DNA of 64,000 nucleotides from Actinomycetota bacterium (GCA_026392825.1 JAPLBF010000007.1:1-64000), one strand, 5' to 3'; positions 40,375 to 51,812 are shown, counted from the stretch's first letter. Translations and numbers: made by a program. The notes: generated by a model not told the origin, from the sequence alone.

Positions 40375-41544
40375 ATGTCAAGCACAGTAGTGGCCATTCT
40401 TACACTCGCCATCGGGCTCTTAATCGGTATCGCCCTCGGTTATTTAATCGCCGGTCGACGCACATCCACCGATGGCGCATCCGCCGCAGAGTTTGTATCC
40501 GTGCGCGCAGAACGTGATCTCTATAAATCCGAACGCGATAACGCAATGGCTGGTTCCAAACTTGCGACCGAAGTTGAAGCGATGAAAACGTCAATGGAGA
40601 AATTGCAGAAAGAAGCAGCCGATGCCGATCGCCGGCGCATCGAAGCTGAATCAGATATCCGCACTCAAGTTCGCGCAATGTCTACCCACAATGAATCACT
40701 TGTTGCGCAAACAAAAGCGATTGCGGGTGCGCTCTCTAATTCACAAACTCGTGGAAAATTTGGCGAAGCGCAATTAGAGTTAATGCTGCAAGGCGCTGGC
40801 CTGCGTAAAGATATTGAGTACACCGCACAGCGTTCCACAACCGATGCTGATTCTTCTGGCATTCCAGATATCACAGTGCATATGCCAGGTGGCACAAAGT
40901 TATTTATTGACTCGAAGTTTCCCTTTGATCGTTTTATCGAAGCGCACGAAGTCGAAGATCCAACAGAGCGCGAGCGTTTATTTACTGAACATAAGAAAGA
41001 TCTCGCCAGCCACGTCGTCACGCTGGCTAAGCGTGGTTATCACGAATCCCAAGATTCGCCAGACTTTGTAATTCTCTTTGTGCCATTTGAATCACTTCTC
41101 ACTGAGGCTCTGCGTATTGACCCGCTCTTCTTAGAGAACGCATTTAAATTAAATGTAACTATTGCTACCCCAACTTCAATGATGGCGCTACTGCGCACGA
41201 TCGGCAATGTTTATTCACGTAACGCTGTTTCACATAACGCCGAAAACATTGCAAAATCTGCTGCGCTATTTATGAAGGATCTCACTCTGCTCCACACTCG
41301 TATCGTCAAAGTCGGCACCGCCATAAACTCACTATCTAAGGCATATGGAGAGCTAATCCCAACCGCGCAGACCACCGTTAAAAAAGCGGCGAAAGATATT
41401 CTTGGCTATGGTGTTTCTGGTGATAAGGCTAAACTTGCGATCGCTTACCCCGATGCGCCAGCAGAAGTGCGTGAGTTAAAAAACAGCGAGATGATCGTTG
41501 ATGAAGATTTTATAGATGCTGAAGAAGTTAAGGATGAAGAATGA
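40375..41544 (+). CDS. rmuC: DNA recombination protein RmuC
   Basis: RGKFGEAQLELMLQGAGL, DSKFPFDRF, FVPFESLLTEAL. Confidence 0.9.
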   Translation: MSSTVVAILTLAIGLLIGIALGYLIAGRRTSTDGASAAEFVSVRAERDLYKSERDNAMAGSKLATEVEAMKTSMEKLQKEAADADRRRIEAESDIRTQVRAMSTHNESLVAQTKAIAGALSNSQTRGKFGEAQLELMLQGAGLRKDIEYTAQRSTTDADSSGIPDITVHMPGGTKLFIDSKFPFDRFIEAHEVEDPTERERLFTEHKKDLASHVVTLAKRGYHESQDSPDFVILFVPFESLLTEALRIDPLFLENAFKLNVTIATPTSMMALLRTIGNVYSRNAVSHNAENIAKSAALFMKDLTLLHTRIVKVGTAINSLSKAYGELIPTAQTTVKKAAKDILGYGVSGDKAKLAIAYPDAPAEVRELKNSEMIVDEDFIDAEEVKDEE

Positions 41545-41954
41545 GCACATCAGTGCAACCAAAGATAAAGATAAGCGGGCCTGGACTTAAGAAGGAAGGC
41601 GTTGTCGTTCTGCAATCACTCTTTATCGCCTTCTTCACCGGAATCGAACTCTTATTTCGCAGCGGCGCCGGGATCATCAGCGGCTTCATTCTCTGCTTAG
41701 TTCTATTTGGTGGCATCCGCTTTGGACGAAAAGGAACAATATACGTCGCAGTAGTAACTCCTCCATTGGCATTTGCGGCAACGGTGCTTCTCTACCAAAT
41801 ACTCTCTGTTGGATTAAGTCCATCGCGTTTAGGTCTGGAATTCATCGCCTCACTTGCCAGCATTGCACCGTTCCTAATGGCAAGTGCTTTGTACGGCTGG
41901 TTTATATTTCTTAATGAGAAAGCAAAAGAGCGCAAGCCAAAGCCACGCGCTTAA
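41541..41954 (+). CDS. DUF6542-like membrane protein
   Basis: Hydrophobic ORF coupled to rmuC by ATGA. Confidence 0.6.
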   Translation: MSTSVQPKIKISGPGLKKEGVVVLQSLFIAFFTGIELLFRSGAGIISGFILCLVLFGGIRFGRKGTIYVAVVTPPLAFAATVLLYQILSVGLSPSRLGLEFIASLASIAPFLMASALYGWFIFLNEKAKERKPKPRA

Positions 41955-42908
41955 TTACTTACTAGCGGTCTTTATATCTTTTCGAAGTTCAGGTGGCAAG
42001 GCAAAGAGCAGAGTCTCTTTTGTGGCAGTAACTTCTTGAACATCGCCAAAACCGCGCTCAGCGAGCCAGGCCAGTAAATCACGTACCAATATCTCCGGAA
42101 CTGATGCACCGCTTGTTACTCCAACGCTTTCCACGCCGTTTAGCCAGTTCTCATCTGCTTCTTCTGCATAATCAATTAAGTAAGCGTTGGCAGCGCCATA
42201 TTCCTTTGATACCTCAACTAAACGCACTGAGTTTGATGAGTTAGTAGAACCGACGACTAAGACCAATTCGACTTGAGGCGCAATCTGTTTGATCGCTTCT
42301 TGCCGGTTCTGGGTGGCATAACAAATGTCATCAGATGGTGGATTGGCGATCTCTGGGAAGCGATCTTTTAAAATCGCAACTGACTGCATAGTTTCATCAA
42401 CGCTTAAAGTTGTTTGGGTCAGCCAGACTAATTTCTTTCCTGGAGTCGGCACAATCGTGCGGGCTTCATCTAAACCATCAACAACGCGAACTTTTCCTGG
42501 CGCTTCACCAGCAGTTCCTTCAACTTCTTCGTGGCCGTTGTGGCCAATTAACAAAATTTCGGTTTCATCATCTGCAAAGCGTTTAACTTCATTGTGCACC
42601 TTTGTTACCAGTGGACAAGTTGCATCGATTGTCTTTAAATTTCGGGCAGCGGCTTGTTCGTGAACCGCAGGTGAAACACCGTGCGCTGAAAAGACGACGG
42701 TTGCACCTTCTGGAACTTCATCGGTTTCATTAACAAAGATGACTCCGCGCGCTTCCAGGGTCGAGACCACGTGTTTGTTGTGGACAATCTCCTTGCGCAC
42801 ATAAATCGGGGCGCCGTAGAGCTCGAGTGATTTTTCGACGGTAATGACCGCACGGTCAACGCCTGCACAATATCCGCGCGGGGCGGCCAGGAGAACTCTC
42901 TTACTCAC
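41955..42908 (-). CDS. ispH: 4-hydroxy-3-methylbut-2-enyl diphosphate reductase
   Basis: [47 protein letters not shown] 42908 start. Confidence 0.95.
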   Translation of the reverse strand: MSKRVLLAAPRGYCAGVDRAVITVEKSLELYGAPIYVRKEIVHNKHVVSTLEARGVIFVNETDEVPEGATVVFSAHGVSPAVHEQAAARNLKTIDATCPLVTKVHNEVKRFADDETEILLIGHNGHEEVEGTAGEAPGKVRVVDGLDEARTIVPTPGKKLVWLTQTTLSVDETMQSVAILKDRFPEIANPPSDDICYATQNRQEAIKQIAPQVELVLVVGSTNSSNSVRLVEVSKEYGAANAYLIDYAEEADENWLNGVESVGVTSGASVPEILVRDLLAWLAERGFGDVQEVTATKETLLFALPPELRKDIKTASK

Positions 42909-42934
42909 GTGGGTCAGTCTATTAGGCTCAGACC

Positions 42935-44122
42935 ATGTTCGAAACTTCAAGTGAATCCCCCGCACCAGTCCGGGTGGTCTCTGAGGCGATCAAAGAATAT
43001 GTAGAACGTTTAGGTCCCATTTGGATAGAGGGCGAAATATCAGAGTTAAATGAACGCAGCGGTGGAATGGCATTTATGCGCCTGCGCGATACTTCAGTTG
43101 ATATGAGTCTTTCAGTGATGTGTTATAAAAATGTTTTAGCTGCGGTGCAACCACTGCCGGCAAATGCGCGCGTCGTAATTCACGCAAAGGCATCTTGGTT
43201 TACAAAAAATGGATCGCTCACTATGTCTGCCAAAGAGATTCGCCAAGTTGGAGTTGGCGAATTATTGGCAAGGTTAGAAGCGTTAAAGGGCGTCTTAGCG
43301 GCAGAAGGTTTATTTAGCGCAGATCGTAAAGTTGCGTTGCCAAAGTTGCCGCGCAAAGTAGGTTTGATCTGCGGTCGCAATACTGATGCCGAGAAAGATG
43401 TTGTTGAAAATGCACGACGTCGTTGGCCGGCTGTTGAATTTGAAATCCGTGAAGTTGCGGTGCAAGGAGCGGCGGCAGTTGTCGAAGTATCTGCCGCGCT
43501 GCGCGAGTTAGAAGATATGGATGAAGTTGATGTCATCATCATCACTCGCGGTGGTGGGTCATTTGAAGATTTGCTGCCCTTTAGCGATGAATCACTTGTG
43601 CGCCTTGCCGCAAGTTGTGAAACCCCCATCGTTAGCGCGATCGGCCACGAGAAAGATTCACCGCTCCTTGATTTGGTTGCCGACTATCGCGCATCGACGC
43701 CGACCGATGCCGCAAAACGTGTAGTGCCAGATATCGAGCAAGAGATTTCAGATATAAATAAAATTCGCGACCGCATGTACCGTCGCCTACTTTCGAGCGT
43801 TGAATATGAGTTGAATCAGATTGCGCAATTACGCAATCGCCCAGTGATGAAAGATCCGGGGGTAATGATCAAGGTCCGCAAAGACGAATTAACAGCTCTG
43901 CGCGATCGCTCGCACCGCGGATTTAAAGCCTTGCTCGATATTGAAAAGAAAGAGATTAAAGGCGTTATTGCGCACCTGCGTTCGCTATCTCCGCAATCGA
44001 CTATGGATCGCGGGTATGCCGTGGTTCAAAGCGATGACGGAAAGATTGTGCGCGATGCCACAAAGTTAAAGGCGGGATCTGTGCTGCGCATACGCGCTGC
44101 CAAGGGCGGCCGAAATCGTTGA
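42935..44122 (+). CDS. xseA: exodeoxyribonuclease VII large subunit
   Basis: [46 protein letters not shown]. Confidence 0.95.
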   Translation: MFETSSESPAPVRVVSEAIKEYVERLGPIWIEGEISELNERSGGMAFMRLRDTSVDMSLSVMCYKNVLAAVQPLPANARVVIHAKASWFTKNGSLTMSAKEIRQVGVGELLARLEALKGVLAAEGLFSADRKVALPKLPRKVGLICGRNTDAEKDVVENARRRWPAVEFEIREVAVQGAAAVVEVSAALRELEDMDEVDVIIITRGGGSFEDLLPFSDESLVRLAASCETPIVSAIGHEKDSPLLDLVADYRASTPTDAAKRVVPDIEQEISDINKIRDRMYRRLLSSVEYELNQIAQLRNRPVMKDPGVMIKVRKDELTALRDRSHRGFKALLDIEKKEIKGVIAHLRSLSPQSTMDRGYAVVQSDDGKIVRDATKLKAGSVLRIRAAKGGRNR

Positions 44123-44261
44123 ATCACTCGAAGATGGCAGCGCAACGCTGGAGGAATCGCTAAAGCTCTGGGAGCGCGGCGAAGAGTTAGCCAAGATCTG
44201 CCAAGAATGGTTAGACGGGGCTAAGAAGAAGTTAGATGCCGCAAAGAAACCAGCCGAATAA
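44079..44261 (+). CDS. xseB: exodeoxyribonuclease VII small subunit reading frame without a canonical start codon
   Basis: [50 protein letters not shown] in the +1 frame relative to xseA; only CTG 44079/44097 or ATC available; TAATG overlap with fumarase. Confidence 0.75.
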   Translation: MCCAYALPRAAEIVESLEDGSATLEESLKLWERGEELAKICQEWLDGAKKKLDAAKKPAE

Positions 44262-45919
44262 TGTCACCACAATTTTCATACGCTGATTTACTTCCAATTG
44301 GTAAAGATAAAACCAAGTACCGCAACATTGGCAAAGCAGGCGTTAGCGTAATCAAACTCGGTGATCGTGAATTCCTGCAGGTTGAGCCTGAAGCCCTAAC
44401 GCTGCTCAGTGAAACAGCGATCCACGATATTTCACATTATCTGCGCGCAGAACATTTGCAGCAGTTAGCAAATATTTTAAAAGATCCCGAGGCTTCACCT
44501 AACGATCGCTTCGTTGCTTTAGATTTATTGAAGAACGCCAATATCGCAGCCGGTGGAATTCTGCCGATGTGTCAAGACACTGGCACAGCACTAGTGATGG
44601 GCAAGCGCGGCCAATACGTTTTGACTACTGCCAAAGATGAAGTTGCAATCGCGCAAGGAATTTACAACGCATATACCAATTTAAATCTGCGCTATTCACA
44701 GATGGCGCCAACGACTACTTGGGATGAGAAAAACACCGGCAATAACCTGCCTGCCCAAATTGAGATTTTCGCTGATTCAAATCATCAAGATGAGTACAGC
44801 TTTATGTTTATTGCCAAAGGTGGCGGTAGCGCCAACAAATCTTTTTTATATCAAGAGACTAAATCCGTTTTAAATCCGGCATCGTTTATGAAGTGGCTAG
44901 AAGAAAAATTGCGTTCTATCGGAACCGCCGCCTGCCCTCCGTATCACTTGGCAATTGTCATCGGCGGATTGAGCGCAGAACATAACGTTAAGACCGCAAA
45001 GTTGGCTAGTACTAAGTACTTGGATTCACTGCCAACTTCAGGTGATGCCGCCACTGGTCACGGCTTCCGCGATTTAGAACTAGAAGAGCGCGTATTAGAA
45101 CTAACTCGCACGCTGGGAATCGGCGCACAATTTGGTGGCAAGTATTTCTGCCACGATGTTCGCATCGTGCGCCTGCCCCGCCACGGCGCATCTCTGCCAA
45201 TTTCAATTGCAGTTTCATGTTCGGCAGATCGCCAGGCTAAAGCCAAGATCACTAAAGATGGCATCTTCTTAGAAGAGTTAGAGCGCGATCCCGCCCACTT
45301 CTTGCCTGATACAACTGATGAACATCTTGACGATAACGTCGTGAAAATTGATTTAAATCAACCAATGGATGTGGTGCGCGCCGAACTGAGCAAGCATCCA
45401 GTTAAAACTCGAGTTTCGCTAACCGGCACAATCGTGGTTGCCCGAGATTTAGCCCATGCCCGCATAAAGGAATCACTTGATGCCGGCCATGAATTACCGC
45501 AGTACTTAAAGGATTACGCCGTTTATTACGCAGGGCCGGCCAAAACACCAACTGGTTATGCATCTGGTTCTTTCGGTCCCACAACTGCTGGGCGGATGGA
45601 TTCATATGTTGAACAATTCCAAGCTGCAGGTGGTTCCTTTGTAATGCTTGCCAAAGGCAATCGCTCGAAAGCGGTCACTGATGCTTGCAAGACTCACCGC
45701 GGTTTCTATCTCGGATCAATCGGCGGACCGGCAGCGCGCCTTGCCCAAGATTGCATCAAGAAAGTTGAAGTCTTAGATTTTGAAGATTTAGGAATGGAAG
45801 CGATCTGGAAGATCGATGTCGTGGATTTCCCAGCGTTCATTGTTGTTGACGATAAAGGAAATGACTTCTTTGCCGAGACCACAAAGATGGTCTCAATCGG
45901 ACGAAAGCCGGAAGTTTAA
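44261..45919 (+). CDS. fumA: class I fumarate hydratase
   Basis: [71 protein letters not shown]. Confidence 0.93.
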   Translation: MSPQFSYADLLPIGKDKTKYRNIGKAGVSVIKLGDREFLQVEPEALTLLSETAIHDISHYLRAEHLQQLANILKDPEASPNDRFVALDLLKNANIAAGGILPMCQDTGTALVMGKRGQYVLTTAKDEVAIAQGIYNAYTNLNLRYSQMAPTTTWDEKNTGNNLPAQIEIFADSNHQDEYSFMFIAKGGGSANKSFLYQETKSVLNPASFMKWLEEKLRSIGTAACPPYHLAIVIGGLSAEHNVKTAKLASTKYLDSLPTSGDAATGHGFRDLELEERVLELTRTLGIGAQFGGKYFCHDVRIVRLPRHGASLPISIAVSCSADRQAKAKITKDGIFLEELERDPAHFLPDTTDEHLDDNVVKIDLNQPMDVVRAELSKHPVKTRVSLTGTIVVARDLAHARIKESLDAGHELPQYLKDYAVYYAGPAKTPTGYASGSFGPTTAGRMDSYVEQFQAAGGSFVMLAKGNRSKAVTDACKTHRGFYLGSIGGPAARLAQDCIKKVEVLDFEDLGMEAIWKIDVVDFPAFIVVDDKGNDFFAETTKMVSIGRKPEV

Positions 45920-45922
45920 AAC

Positions 45923-46513
45923 TTAGTAATAACGGCTACGTTTGAATTTAGCCCACGCACCACAAGGGCTGGTATAGCGTGCTTCAATGTAGCGAAGGCC
46001 CCAACGAATCTGAGTCACCGGGTTGGTGCGCCAATCCGTTGAGATCGAATCCATGCGGGTTGCAGGCAATGCCTGCGGAATTCCGTGAGCGCCAGAGCGC
46101 TTATTGTGTGAGCGGTAATTCCAATGGCTCTCTTTTGTCCAAAGTCGGTTAAGGCAGGTGAATTGATCTGCCCCCCAGGCATATTCGGTGAACATAATTG
46201 ATTTGGCGACCTTCTTCGCACCAATCGAGGTGCGCGCCATTTCCACTTGCTGGCTAATCGCTGCGGCGAGCGCCATCTGAGATGCGAAAAGGTTGGTGCG
46301 TTGATCAAGCTGGGAATAAAGGGCGGCGCCTTCAGAGAGATCAACTTCAGAATTTAGGGCAACTGACATAGTCAGGTTAGCTGATGCCGGAAGAGAAATG
46401 CTCGTGGTCATCGGGAATTCAAGACCGTAGGCAGTTGGTTGCGCCGCAGAAATCAGCAGAAGGGTGCCAACTGTGGTCCAAAGGGCGCGCGAGTTTAAAC
46501 GGTGCTTGGACAT
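45923..46513 (-). CDS. secreted lytic transglycosylase-like (SLT/Rpf-type) protein
   Basis: N-terminal signal-like segment, FTCLNRLWTKESHWNYRSHNKRSGAHGIPQA. Confidence 0.85.
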   Translation of the reverse strand: MSKHRLNSRALWTTVGTLLLISAAQPTAYGLEFPMTTSISLPASANLTMSVALNSEVDLSEGAALYSQLDQRTNLFASQMALAAAISQQVEMARTSIGAKKVAKSIMFTEYAWGADQFTCLNRLWTKESHWNYRSHNKRSGAHGIPQALPATRMDSISTDWRTNPVTQIRWGLRYIEARYTSPCGAWAKFKRSRYY

Positions 46514-46557
46514 CGCTGCCCTCCTTTCCTGCTTCTAATGAACTTCTCTTTGCCTTT

Positions 46558-46587
46558 AGGTCGTGGGCCATCGACCTATAAATAGGT
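46558..46587 (-). promoter_or_regulatory. alternative hairpins in 5' leader of transglycosylase gene
   Basis: - strand ACCTATTTATAGGTCGATGGCCCACGACCT: ACCTAT/ATAGGT and AGGTCG/CGACCT share AGGT. Confidence 0.35.
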
Positions 46588-46785
46588 AAGTGACCATCGG
46601 GGAATGAGTTAAGGGTGGCAATCAGGGTGAGATGTCGCAAATTAAATGATGCGTGTGGCGAAAATTCTCAGGAAAGTCGTTGCCTGTGGACAGATAAAAG
46701 TCCTGCTCAGTTAGGGCAAAGTCCTAAATGTCCTAATTGTGACTGTGAGATTTAAAAAGGGCTGATTCAGGTAGTTAATCAGCGG

Positions 46786-48114
46786 CTAGGAGATCGGTCC
46801 TTCAAGCATCTCGGTCACCAGCGCTGCGATCGGCGAGCGCTCGCTTCGGGTCAAGGTGACGTGGGCAAAGAGCGGGTGTCCCTTGAGGGTTTCCACGACC
46901 GCGACTACGCCATCGTGGCGTCCCACCCGCAAGTTATCGCGCTGGGCAACATCGTGGGTTAAGACAACGCGTGAAGATTGGCCGATCCGCGAGAGCACGG
47001 TGAGCAAGACGCCGCGTTCTAGCGATTGGGCTTCGTCCACGATCACAAAAGAGTCGTGCAGTGAGCGACCGCGGATATGTGTCAGCGGCAGAACTTCAAT
47101 CAGCCCGCGCGCCATGATCTCTTCGACCACTGCCTGCGAAACAAGCGCGCCCAAAGTGTCAAAGACGGCTTGCGCCCAAGGCGACATCTTCTCGCCTTCG
47201 CTGCCGGGAAGATAGCCCAGCTCTTGTCCACCAACTGGGTATAGCGGACGGAAGATCACAACTTTCTTATGGAGGCGTTTCTCCATAACCGCTTCCAGAC
47301 CCGCGCAAAGAGCAAGCGCGGATTTTCCTGTACCGGCGCGACCGCCGAGGGAGATGATGCCGATTTCTGGATCCAATAAAAGGTCTAGCGCGATTCGCTG
47401 TTCTGCGGAACGACCATGTAAACCGAAAGCGTTGCGATCACCGCGGACTAATTGCAACTGCTTATCTGCATTAACGCGAGCTAGCGCACTTCCTTTTTCA
47501 GAGTGCAGAACAATTCCAGTGTGAACCGGCAATTGATGGGCGGCTTCATGGTCTGCGCGATCTGATGCATAAAGCTCGTCAATGATGTTGTGGCCAACGC
47601 TGAGTTCTTCGATTCCAGTCCAACCGCTATTTGAAACTAGTTCGGCTAAATATTCTTGGGCCTCAACACCAACCGATGAAGCCTTAACACGAAGTGGCAA
47701 ATCTTTAGTCACCAAGACCACGTCTTTACCATCAGACATTAAATTCTTAGCGATCGCCAGGATGCGCGAATCATTTGTGCCATCGCGCAAAAAGCCGTGC
47801 GGCAAGGTACTTAAATCAGTGTGGTTTAACTCAACCGAGAGAGTGCCGCCCTCGGGAGTAATTGTGAGTGGCTTATCTAGTCGGCCGTGAGTAACGCGCA
47901 GATCATCTAAAGATCGCAGCGCAGCGCGGGCAAAGTAGCCAAGTTCTGGGTGATCACGTTTGGTTTCGAGTTCGCCAATTACTGCGATCGGGATAATTAC
48001 TTCGTGTTCTTCGAATTTCGAGAGCGCGTTCGGGTCTGCCAACAAAACGCTGGTATCTAAAACATAGGTCTTTTTTGCAGCCTTTTTCTTGCTATTAGAT
48101 ACTGGAGTAGCCAA
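46786..48114 (-). CDS. PhoH family protein (PIN domain plus PhoH ATPase)
   Basis: [42 protein letters not shown]. Confidence 0.93.
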   Translation of the reverse strand: MATPVSNSKKKAAKKTYVLDTSVLLADPNALSKFEEHEVIIPIAVIGELETKRDHPELGYFARAALRSLDDLRVTHGRLDKPLTITPEGGTLSVELNHTDLSTLPHGFLRDGTNDSRILAIAKNLMSDGKDVVLVTKDLPLRVKASSVGVEAQEYLAELVSNSGWTGIEELSVGHNIIDELYASDRADHEAAHQLPVHTGIVLHSEKGSALARVNADKQLQLVRGDRNAFGLHGRSAEQRIALDLLLDPEIGIISLGGRAGTGKSALALCAGLEAVMEKRLHKKVVIFRPLYPVGGQELGYLPGSEGEKMSPWAQAVFDTLGALVSQAVVEEIMARGLIEVLPLTHIRGRSLHDSFVIVDEAQSLERGVLLTVLSRIGQSSRVVLTHDVAQRDNLRVGRHDGVVAVVETLKGHPLFAHVTLTRSERSPIAALVTEMLEGPIS

Positions 48115-48240
48115 TGGCCAGCTCTCGCATTCTCTTTAGTTTTATCCGGCGGGAGTTGCTTCTGACTAGAAAAAGATAGAACGCGGTAGCCCTCTTTTAT
48201 GTGCGACACGCCATAGCGATTTATTAACGCTTGGTTAAAG

Positions 48241-49032
48241 CTATGCACCGAGTCGACGTTGGCGCTGTGAATATGCGCGAAGTGCACGTAAGAAATCTAC
48301 GCGACGAAAATCTGGCCAGTACGCTTCACAGAAATAGAACTCAGAAAGTGCGCTCTGCCACAATAAAAAGCCACCCAGGCGCTGTTCTCCTGATGTTCTG
48401 ATCAATAACTCCGGATCTGGTTGGCCGGCGGTATATAAATACTTCGAAATCGCATCTGCAGTTAAATCACTAGCCGCACTTTCAATACTAGAACCGTGTG
48501 CGCTCTGATCTTGTAGATAACCCTTGACCGCATCCACGATTTCGCGGCGGCCGCCATAACCAATTGCGACATTTACTTCCACCCCGCCGTCGTGAACAGG
48601 AGGCAAATTAGCCAACTTTTCACTTAGCCAAGCTGGCAATAAATCAAGTGCGCCTACCGCTTTGATATTCCACTTACCGGTTGCGTGAAGTTCGTCCACC
48701 GTTTCGCCGATGATCTTCAGAAGACCATCTAGCTCTTCAGGTGTGCGCTTGAAATTTTCGGTAGATAGCAACCACAAAGTAACGACTTCAACTTTGGCTT
48801 CATCGCACCAGCCAAGAAATTCCACAATTTTGCTCGCCCCGCGGCGATGTCCTTTTGGATCAAGGTCGCTGGGATTTGCTTTTGCAAAACGGCGATTGCC
48901 ATCGAGTATTACACCAACGTGGCGCGGAGTTTTAGAGAAATCAAGGCTTCGAACAATTCGCGACTCATAAAAGGGATAGAGCGCAGATTTAATCGCGTTA
49001 CGAATAGGTTTTAACAATTTTGCGTTCCGCAA
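48241..49032 (-). CDS. uppS: isoprenyl transferase (undecaprenyl diphosphate synthase family)
   Basis: HVGVILDGNRRFAKA, LLIRTSGEQRLGGFLLWQSALSEFYF. Confidence 0.93.
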   Translation of the reverse strand: MRNAKLLKPIRNAIKSALYPFYESRIVRSLDFSKTPRHVGVILDGNRRFAKANPSDLDPKGHRRGASKIVEFLGWCDEAKVEVVTLWLLSTENFKRTPEELDGLLKIIGETVDELHATGKWNIKAVGALDLLPAWLSEKLANLPPVHDGGVEVNVAIGYGGRREIVDAVKGYLQDQSAHGSSIESAASDLTADAISKYLYTAGQPDPELLIRTSGEQRLGGFLLWQSALSEFYFCEAYWPDFRRVDFLRALRAYSQRQRRLGA

Positions 49033-49297
49033 TAAATGATGCGATCGGCAGTGTTCCGGCTAGAGCCAACCAGATAACTCGGCGCAATTCCCAGCGCGCT
49101 TTGACTGAAAATTGCAGCGCGGTTAAGAGGTAAACGGCATATACCCAGCCGTGGACAAAAGGAATCCAGGCGACCTTGCTCTTCCAGTCCTCATTGTTAA
49201 ATAGGTAGGCCACTGGCAGATCAACAAACCATAAAAGCAGTGACATTACTCCGGCGGTTAACGCCATTACTCGAAATCTCTTTACGGCACCGGTCAT
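48998..49297 (-). CDS. DUF3817-like membrane protein
   Basis: WIPFVHGWVYAVYLLTALQFSVKARW. Confidence 0.75.
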   Translation of the reverse strand: MTGAVKRFRVMALTAGVMSLLLWFVDLPVAYLFNNEDWKSKVAWIPFVHGWVYAVYLLTALQFSVKARWELRRVIWLALAGTLPIASFIAERKIVKTYS

Positions 49298-50010
49298 GAG
49301 GCAATCCTACGGCGATAAAACGGAAGGTAAAGAACTATGGCGGCCATAAGCCACCAGATCGCAACGTAGGAAATGTGTTGCCAGTAATACCCTGCGATTC
49401 GTGAAACGGGGGTCAGTGGAACAACTCTCTCTCGCTCCAGTTCGCCGTCACGAGTGCTCTCTGATTTAGCGGCGATAAATCCATCGTATAACTGCAGGTC
49501 AACCAACCCAACGATGACGCTGCTATCTAATCTGGAGATTACCCCTGGTTCATTATCTGCGCGATCATCGTATTGACGCGGTTGCAGTGTTCCAACAAGT
49601 GAAATCTTGGTAGACATAGCTACTTCAGGATTAGTTAATCGATCTTCCCAAAGTCCACGAACAACCAAAATTCCGGAGAGCGGATCTGAGCGATCGACCT
49701 GCAACAAGGCAACTTCCCAGTCGCTAACAGTTCCATCTGCATCTTGCTGCAGTGGCGCTCTAAAATTAGCAACATAGAATCCACTGACAGAAACTTGTTT
49801 ATTAACGTTGCGCGAATCCAGAGGCAGCGTGGCCGTAGCTAATTCTTCTAAGGTATAGATCTTTGGATCGACTACCTTCGCTGCGGCGTTACTTTCTTTT
49901 ACAATCGCGGCGCGGTCTAGTTGCCATTTTCCGAGGCCGACCAAAACTAGGACAAGGGTAAGAACAAGTAGTCCCTGGAGAAACTTTTTAATTATCGCTC
50001 TGGTTTTCAT
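49294..50010 (-). CDS. SURF1 family protein
   Basis: GLGKWQLDRAAIVKESNAA, ILVVRGLWEDR, two terminal TM segments. Confidence 0.88.
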   Translation of the reverse strand: MKTRAIIKKFLQGLLVLTLVLVLVGLGKWQLDRAAIVKESNAAAKVVDPKIYTLEELATATLPLDSRNVNKQVSVSGFYVANFRAPLQQDADGTVSDWEVALLQVDRSDPLSGILVVRGLWEDRLTNPEVAMSTKISLVGTLQPRQYDDRADNEPGVISRLDSSVIVGLVDLQLYDGFIAAKSESTRDGELERERVVPLTPVSRIAGYYWQHISYVAIWWLMAAIVLYLPFYRRRIAS

Positions 50011-50131
50011 TATTGCGAGCGTTCATTCGGTTGTAGCGCTTGTAGAAACTGCGCAACAAGAGTGCAACAGAGATGCACAGAGTAAGAACTGTCAGCGATC
50101 CAGCCCAACCCATATCAAAATCTGTTTGCAT
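49988..50131 (-). CDS. small (47 aa) single-TM protein, absent from the supplied ORF list
   Basis: MQTDFDMGWAGSLTVLTLCISVALLLRSFYKRYNRMNARNNENQSDN; overlaps SURF1 start by 23 nt. Confidence 0.5.
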   Translation of the reverse strand: MQTDFDMGWAGSLTVLTLCISVALLLRSFYKRYNRMNARNNENQSDN

Positions 50132-50145
50132 GCCATAATCTTGCC

Positions 50146-50523
50146 ATGGATTTAGATTTCAACGACCGCTATGGCGTGCGCTCAACCAAAGGTTGGATCA
50201 CACCTGCGATCGTATTTGCCGTGATTGGCGGCATTTGGCTGATTTGGGCAGGCTTGCATCATTCCGATCCAGCAATTCGTAGCGAATTAATTTCATTTAA
50301 CGTCACCTCAGAAAGAGAAATTTCAATTCGCTACAGAATTGATCGCACAGACTCAAACCAAGTTGTCATTTGTACTTTGACGGCGCGCGATCTCGATAAG
50401 AATGTGATCGGGCAGATCGATGACACCATCCCTGCTGGCAGTGCCTACAGCGAGCAAACCACTGCAATTCCCGCACGATCTACCCCAGTTACCGCAGCAA
50501 TTGTGCGTTGTCGCGCCAAATAA
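50146..50523 (+). CDS. DUF4307-like membrane-anchored protein
   Basis: DRYGVRSTKGWITPAIVFAVIGGIWLIWAGLHHSDP. Confidence 0.75.
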   Translation: MDLDFNDRYGVRSTKGWITPAIVFAVIGGIWLIWAGLHHSDPAIRSELISFNVTSEREISIRYRIDRTDSNQVVICTLTARDLDKNVIGQIDDTIPAGSAYSEQTTAIPARSTPVTAAIVRCRAK

Positions 50524-50547
50524 TTACTTCGTATACCGTTGCCTCTT

Positions 50548-51024
50548 ATGAGTACCCCACAAACTTGGTTGACCCAAGAAGCCGCAGATCGTTTGCGTGG
50601 TGAACTCGCACACCTTGAAAGTGATGGCCGTAAAGAAATCACCGCAAAGATTGAAGCAGCTCGTGCTGAAGGTGATTTAAAAGAGAACGGTGGCTATCAC
50701 GCTGCGCGCGATGAACAAGGAAAGATGGAAGCGCGCATCCGACAGTTAAAGCAGATGCTTGAAAATGCACATATCGGAACTCCCCCAGCATCTGCCGATG
50801 GAGTTGTTGGGCCCGGAATGGTTATCACTGCCATTATCGCCGGCGATGAAGAAAAATTCTTACTTGGTTCACGCGAGATTGCTTCAGGTGATCTAAGCGT
50901 TTACAGCGAAAAATCTCCGCTTGGCGCAGCAGTTATGGGCGCAAAGATTGGTGACACAGTTTCTTACACCGCACCAAATGGTAAAGAGATTAAAGTAGAA
51001 GTTAAAGCAGCAACTAACTATTAA
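50548..51024 (+). CDS. greA: transcription elongation factor GreA
   Basis: TWLTQEAADRLRGELAHLES, GDLKENGGYHAARDEQGKMEARI, SPLGAAVMGAKIGDTVSYTAPNG. Confidence 0.94.
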   Translation: MSTPQTWLTQEAADRLRGELAHLESDGRKEITAKIEAARAEGDLKENGGYHAARDEQGKMEARIRQLKQMLENAHIGTPPASADGVVGPGMVITAIIAGDEEKFLLGSREIASGDLSVYSEKSPLGAAVMGAKIGDTVSYTAPNGKEIKVEVKAATNY

Positions 51025-51812
51025 TCTGCAGATCGCTTATATTTTCTAACGCTCAATGGAATAAAGATCGCCATGATGATGATCATGTATAAAAATGATG
51101 TCAGCAATGGATTCTCACTTGGGAAAGATCCTGCAGTTGCACCAAATTGATTTTCTAAACCAAATAGCTCACGGCAACCTGCAACCATGGTTGAAACTGG
51201 ATTCCACTCAGCAAAGTATTGAAGCGCACGCGGCATTCCGGTAGTCGGAGCAAAAGCGTTGGATAAGAAGGTAAGCGGGAATGTCACAATAAAGCTGACG
51301 TTTTGAACAACGCGCGCATCTGATGCTGACAATCCAACAAAGATTCCGACCCAAGAAAGTGCATAACCAAAGAGAAGTAGAAAAACGAATCCAATTACTA
51401 CGTTAAGCAGACCCGATGTTGGACGCCAGCCAACTAAAAATCCCGCGATACCCATCACCGCAAGAACCACGATGTTAAGTAAGGAATCCCCTAGGGTGCG
51501 GCCCAAAACAAGCGCCGATTGTGAAATTGGAAGTGATCTAAATCGATCAATCAAACCTTTCTTCATATCTTCGGCTAAGCCTGATGCAGTTCCGGCCAGC
51601 GTAAATGCAACAGTCTGTACAAAGATTCCGGGCATTAAAAGTTGTACATAACCACCTGGCTGATCAGTTGAAATTGATCCACCGAATACATAGCGGAATA
51701 AGAGCACAAACATAACTGGTTGGATCGTTGAGAAAATTAAAACTTCAGGTACGCGAGTTAACAATCGCAACTGGCGTTGCGTGATAATCATTGTGTCTTT
51801 AAAGGCGCTCAT
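51021..51812 (-). CDS. ABC-2 type (DrrB-like) transporter permease
   Basis: VLLFRYVFGGSI, FLSNAFAPTTGMPRALQYFAEWNPVS. Confidence 0.88.
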   Translation of the reverse strand: MSAFKDTMIITQRQLRLLTRVPEVLIFSTIQPVMFVLLFRYVFGGSISTDQPGGYVQLLMPGIFVQTVAFTLAGTASGLAEDMKKGLIDRFRSLPISQSALVLGRTLGDSLLNIVVLAVMGIAGFLVGWRPTSGLLNVVIGFVFLLLFGYALSWVGIFVGLSASDARVVQNVSFIVTFPLTFLSNAFAPTTGMPRALQYFAEWNPVSTMVAGCRELFGLENQFGATAGSFPSENPLLTSFLYMIIIMAIFIPLSVRKYKRSAD

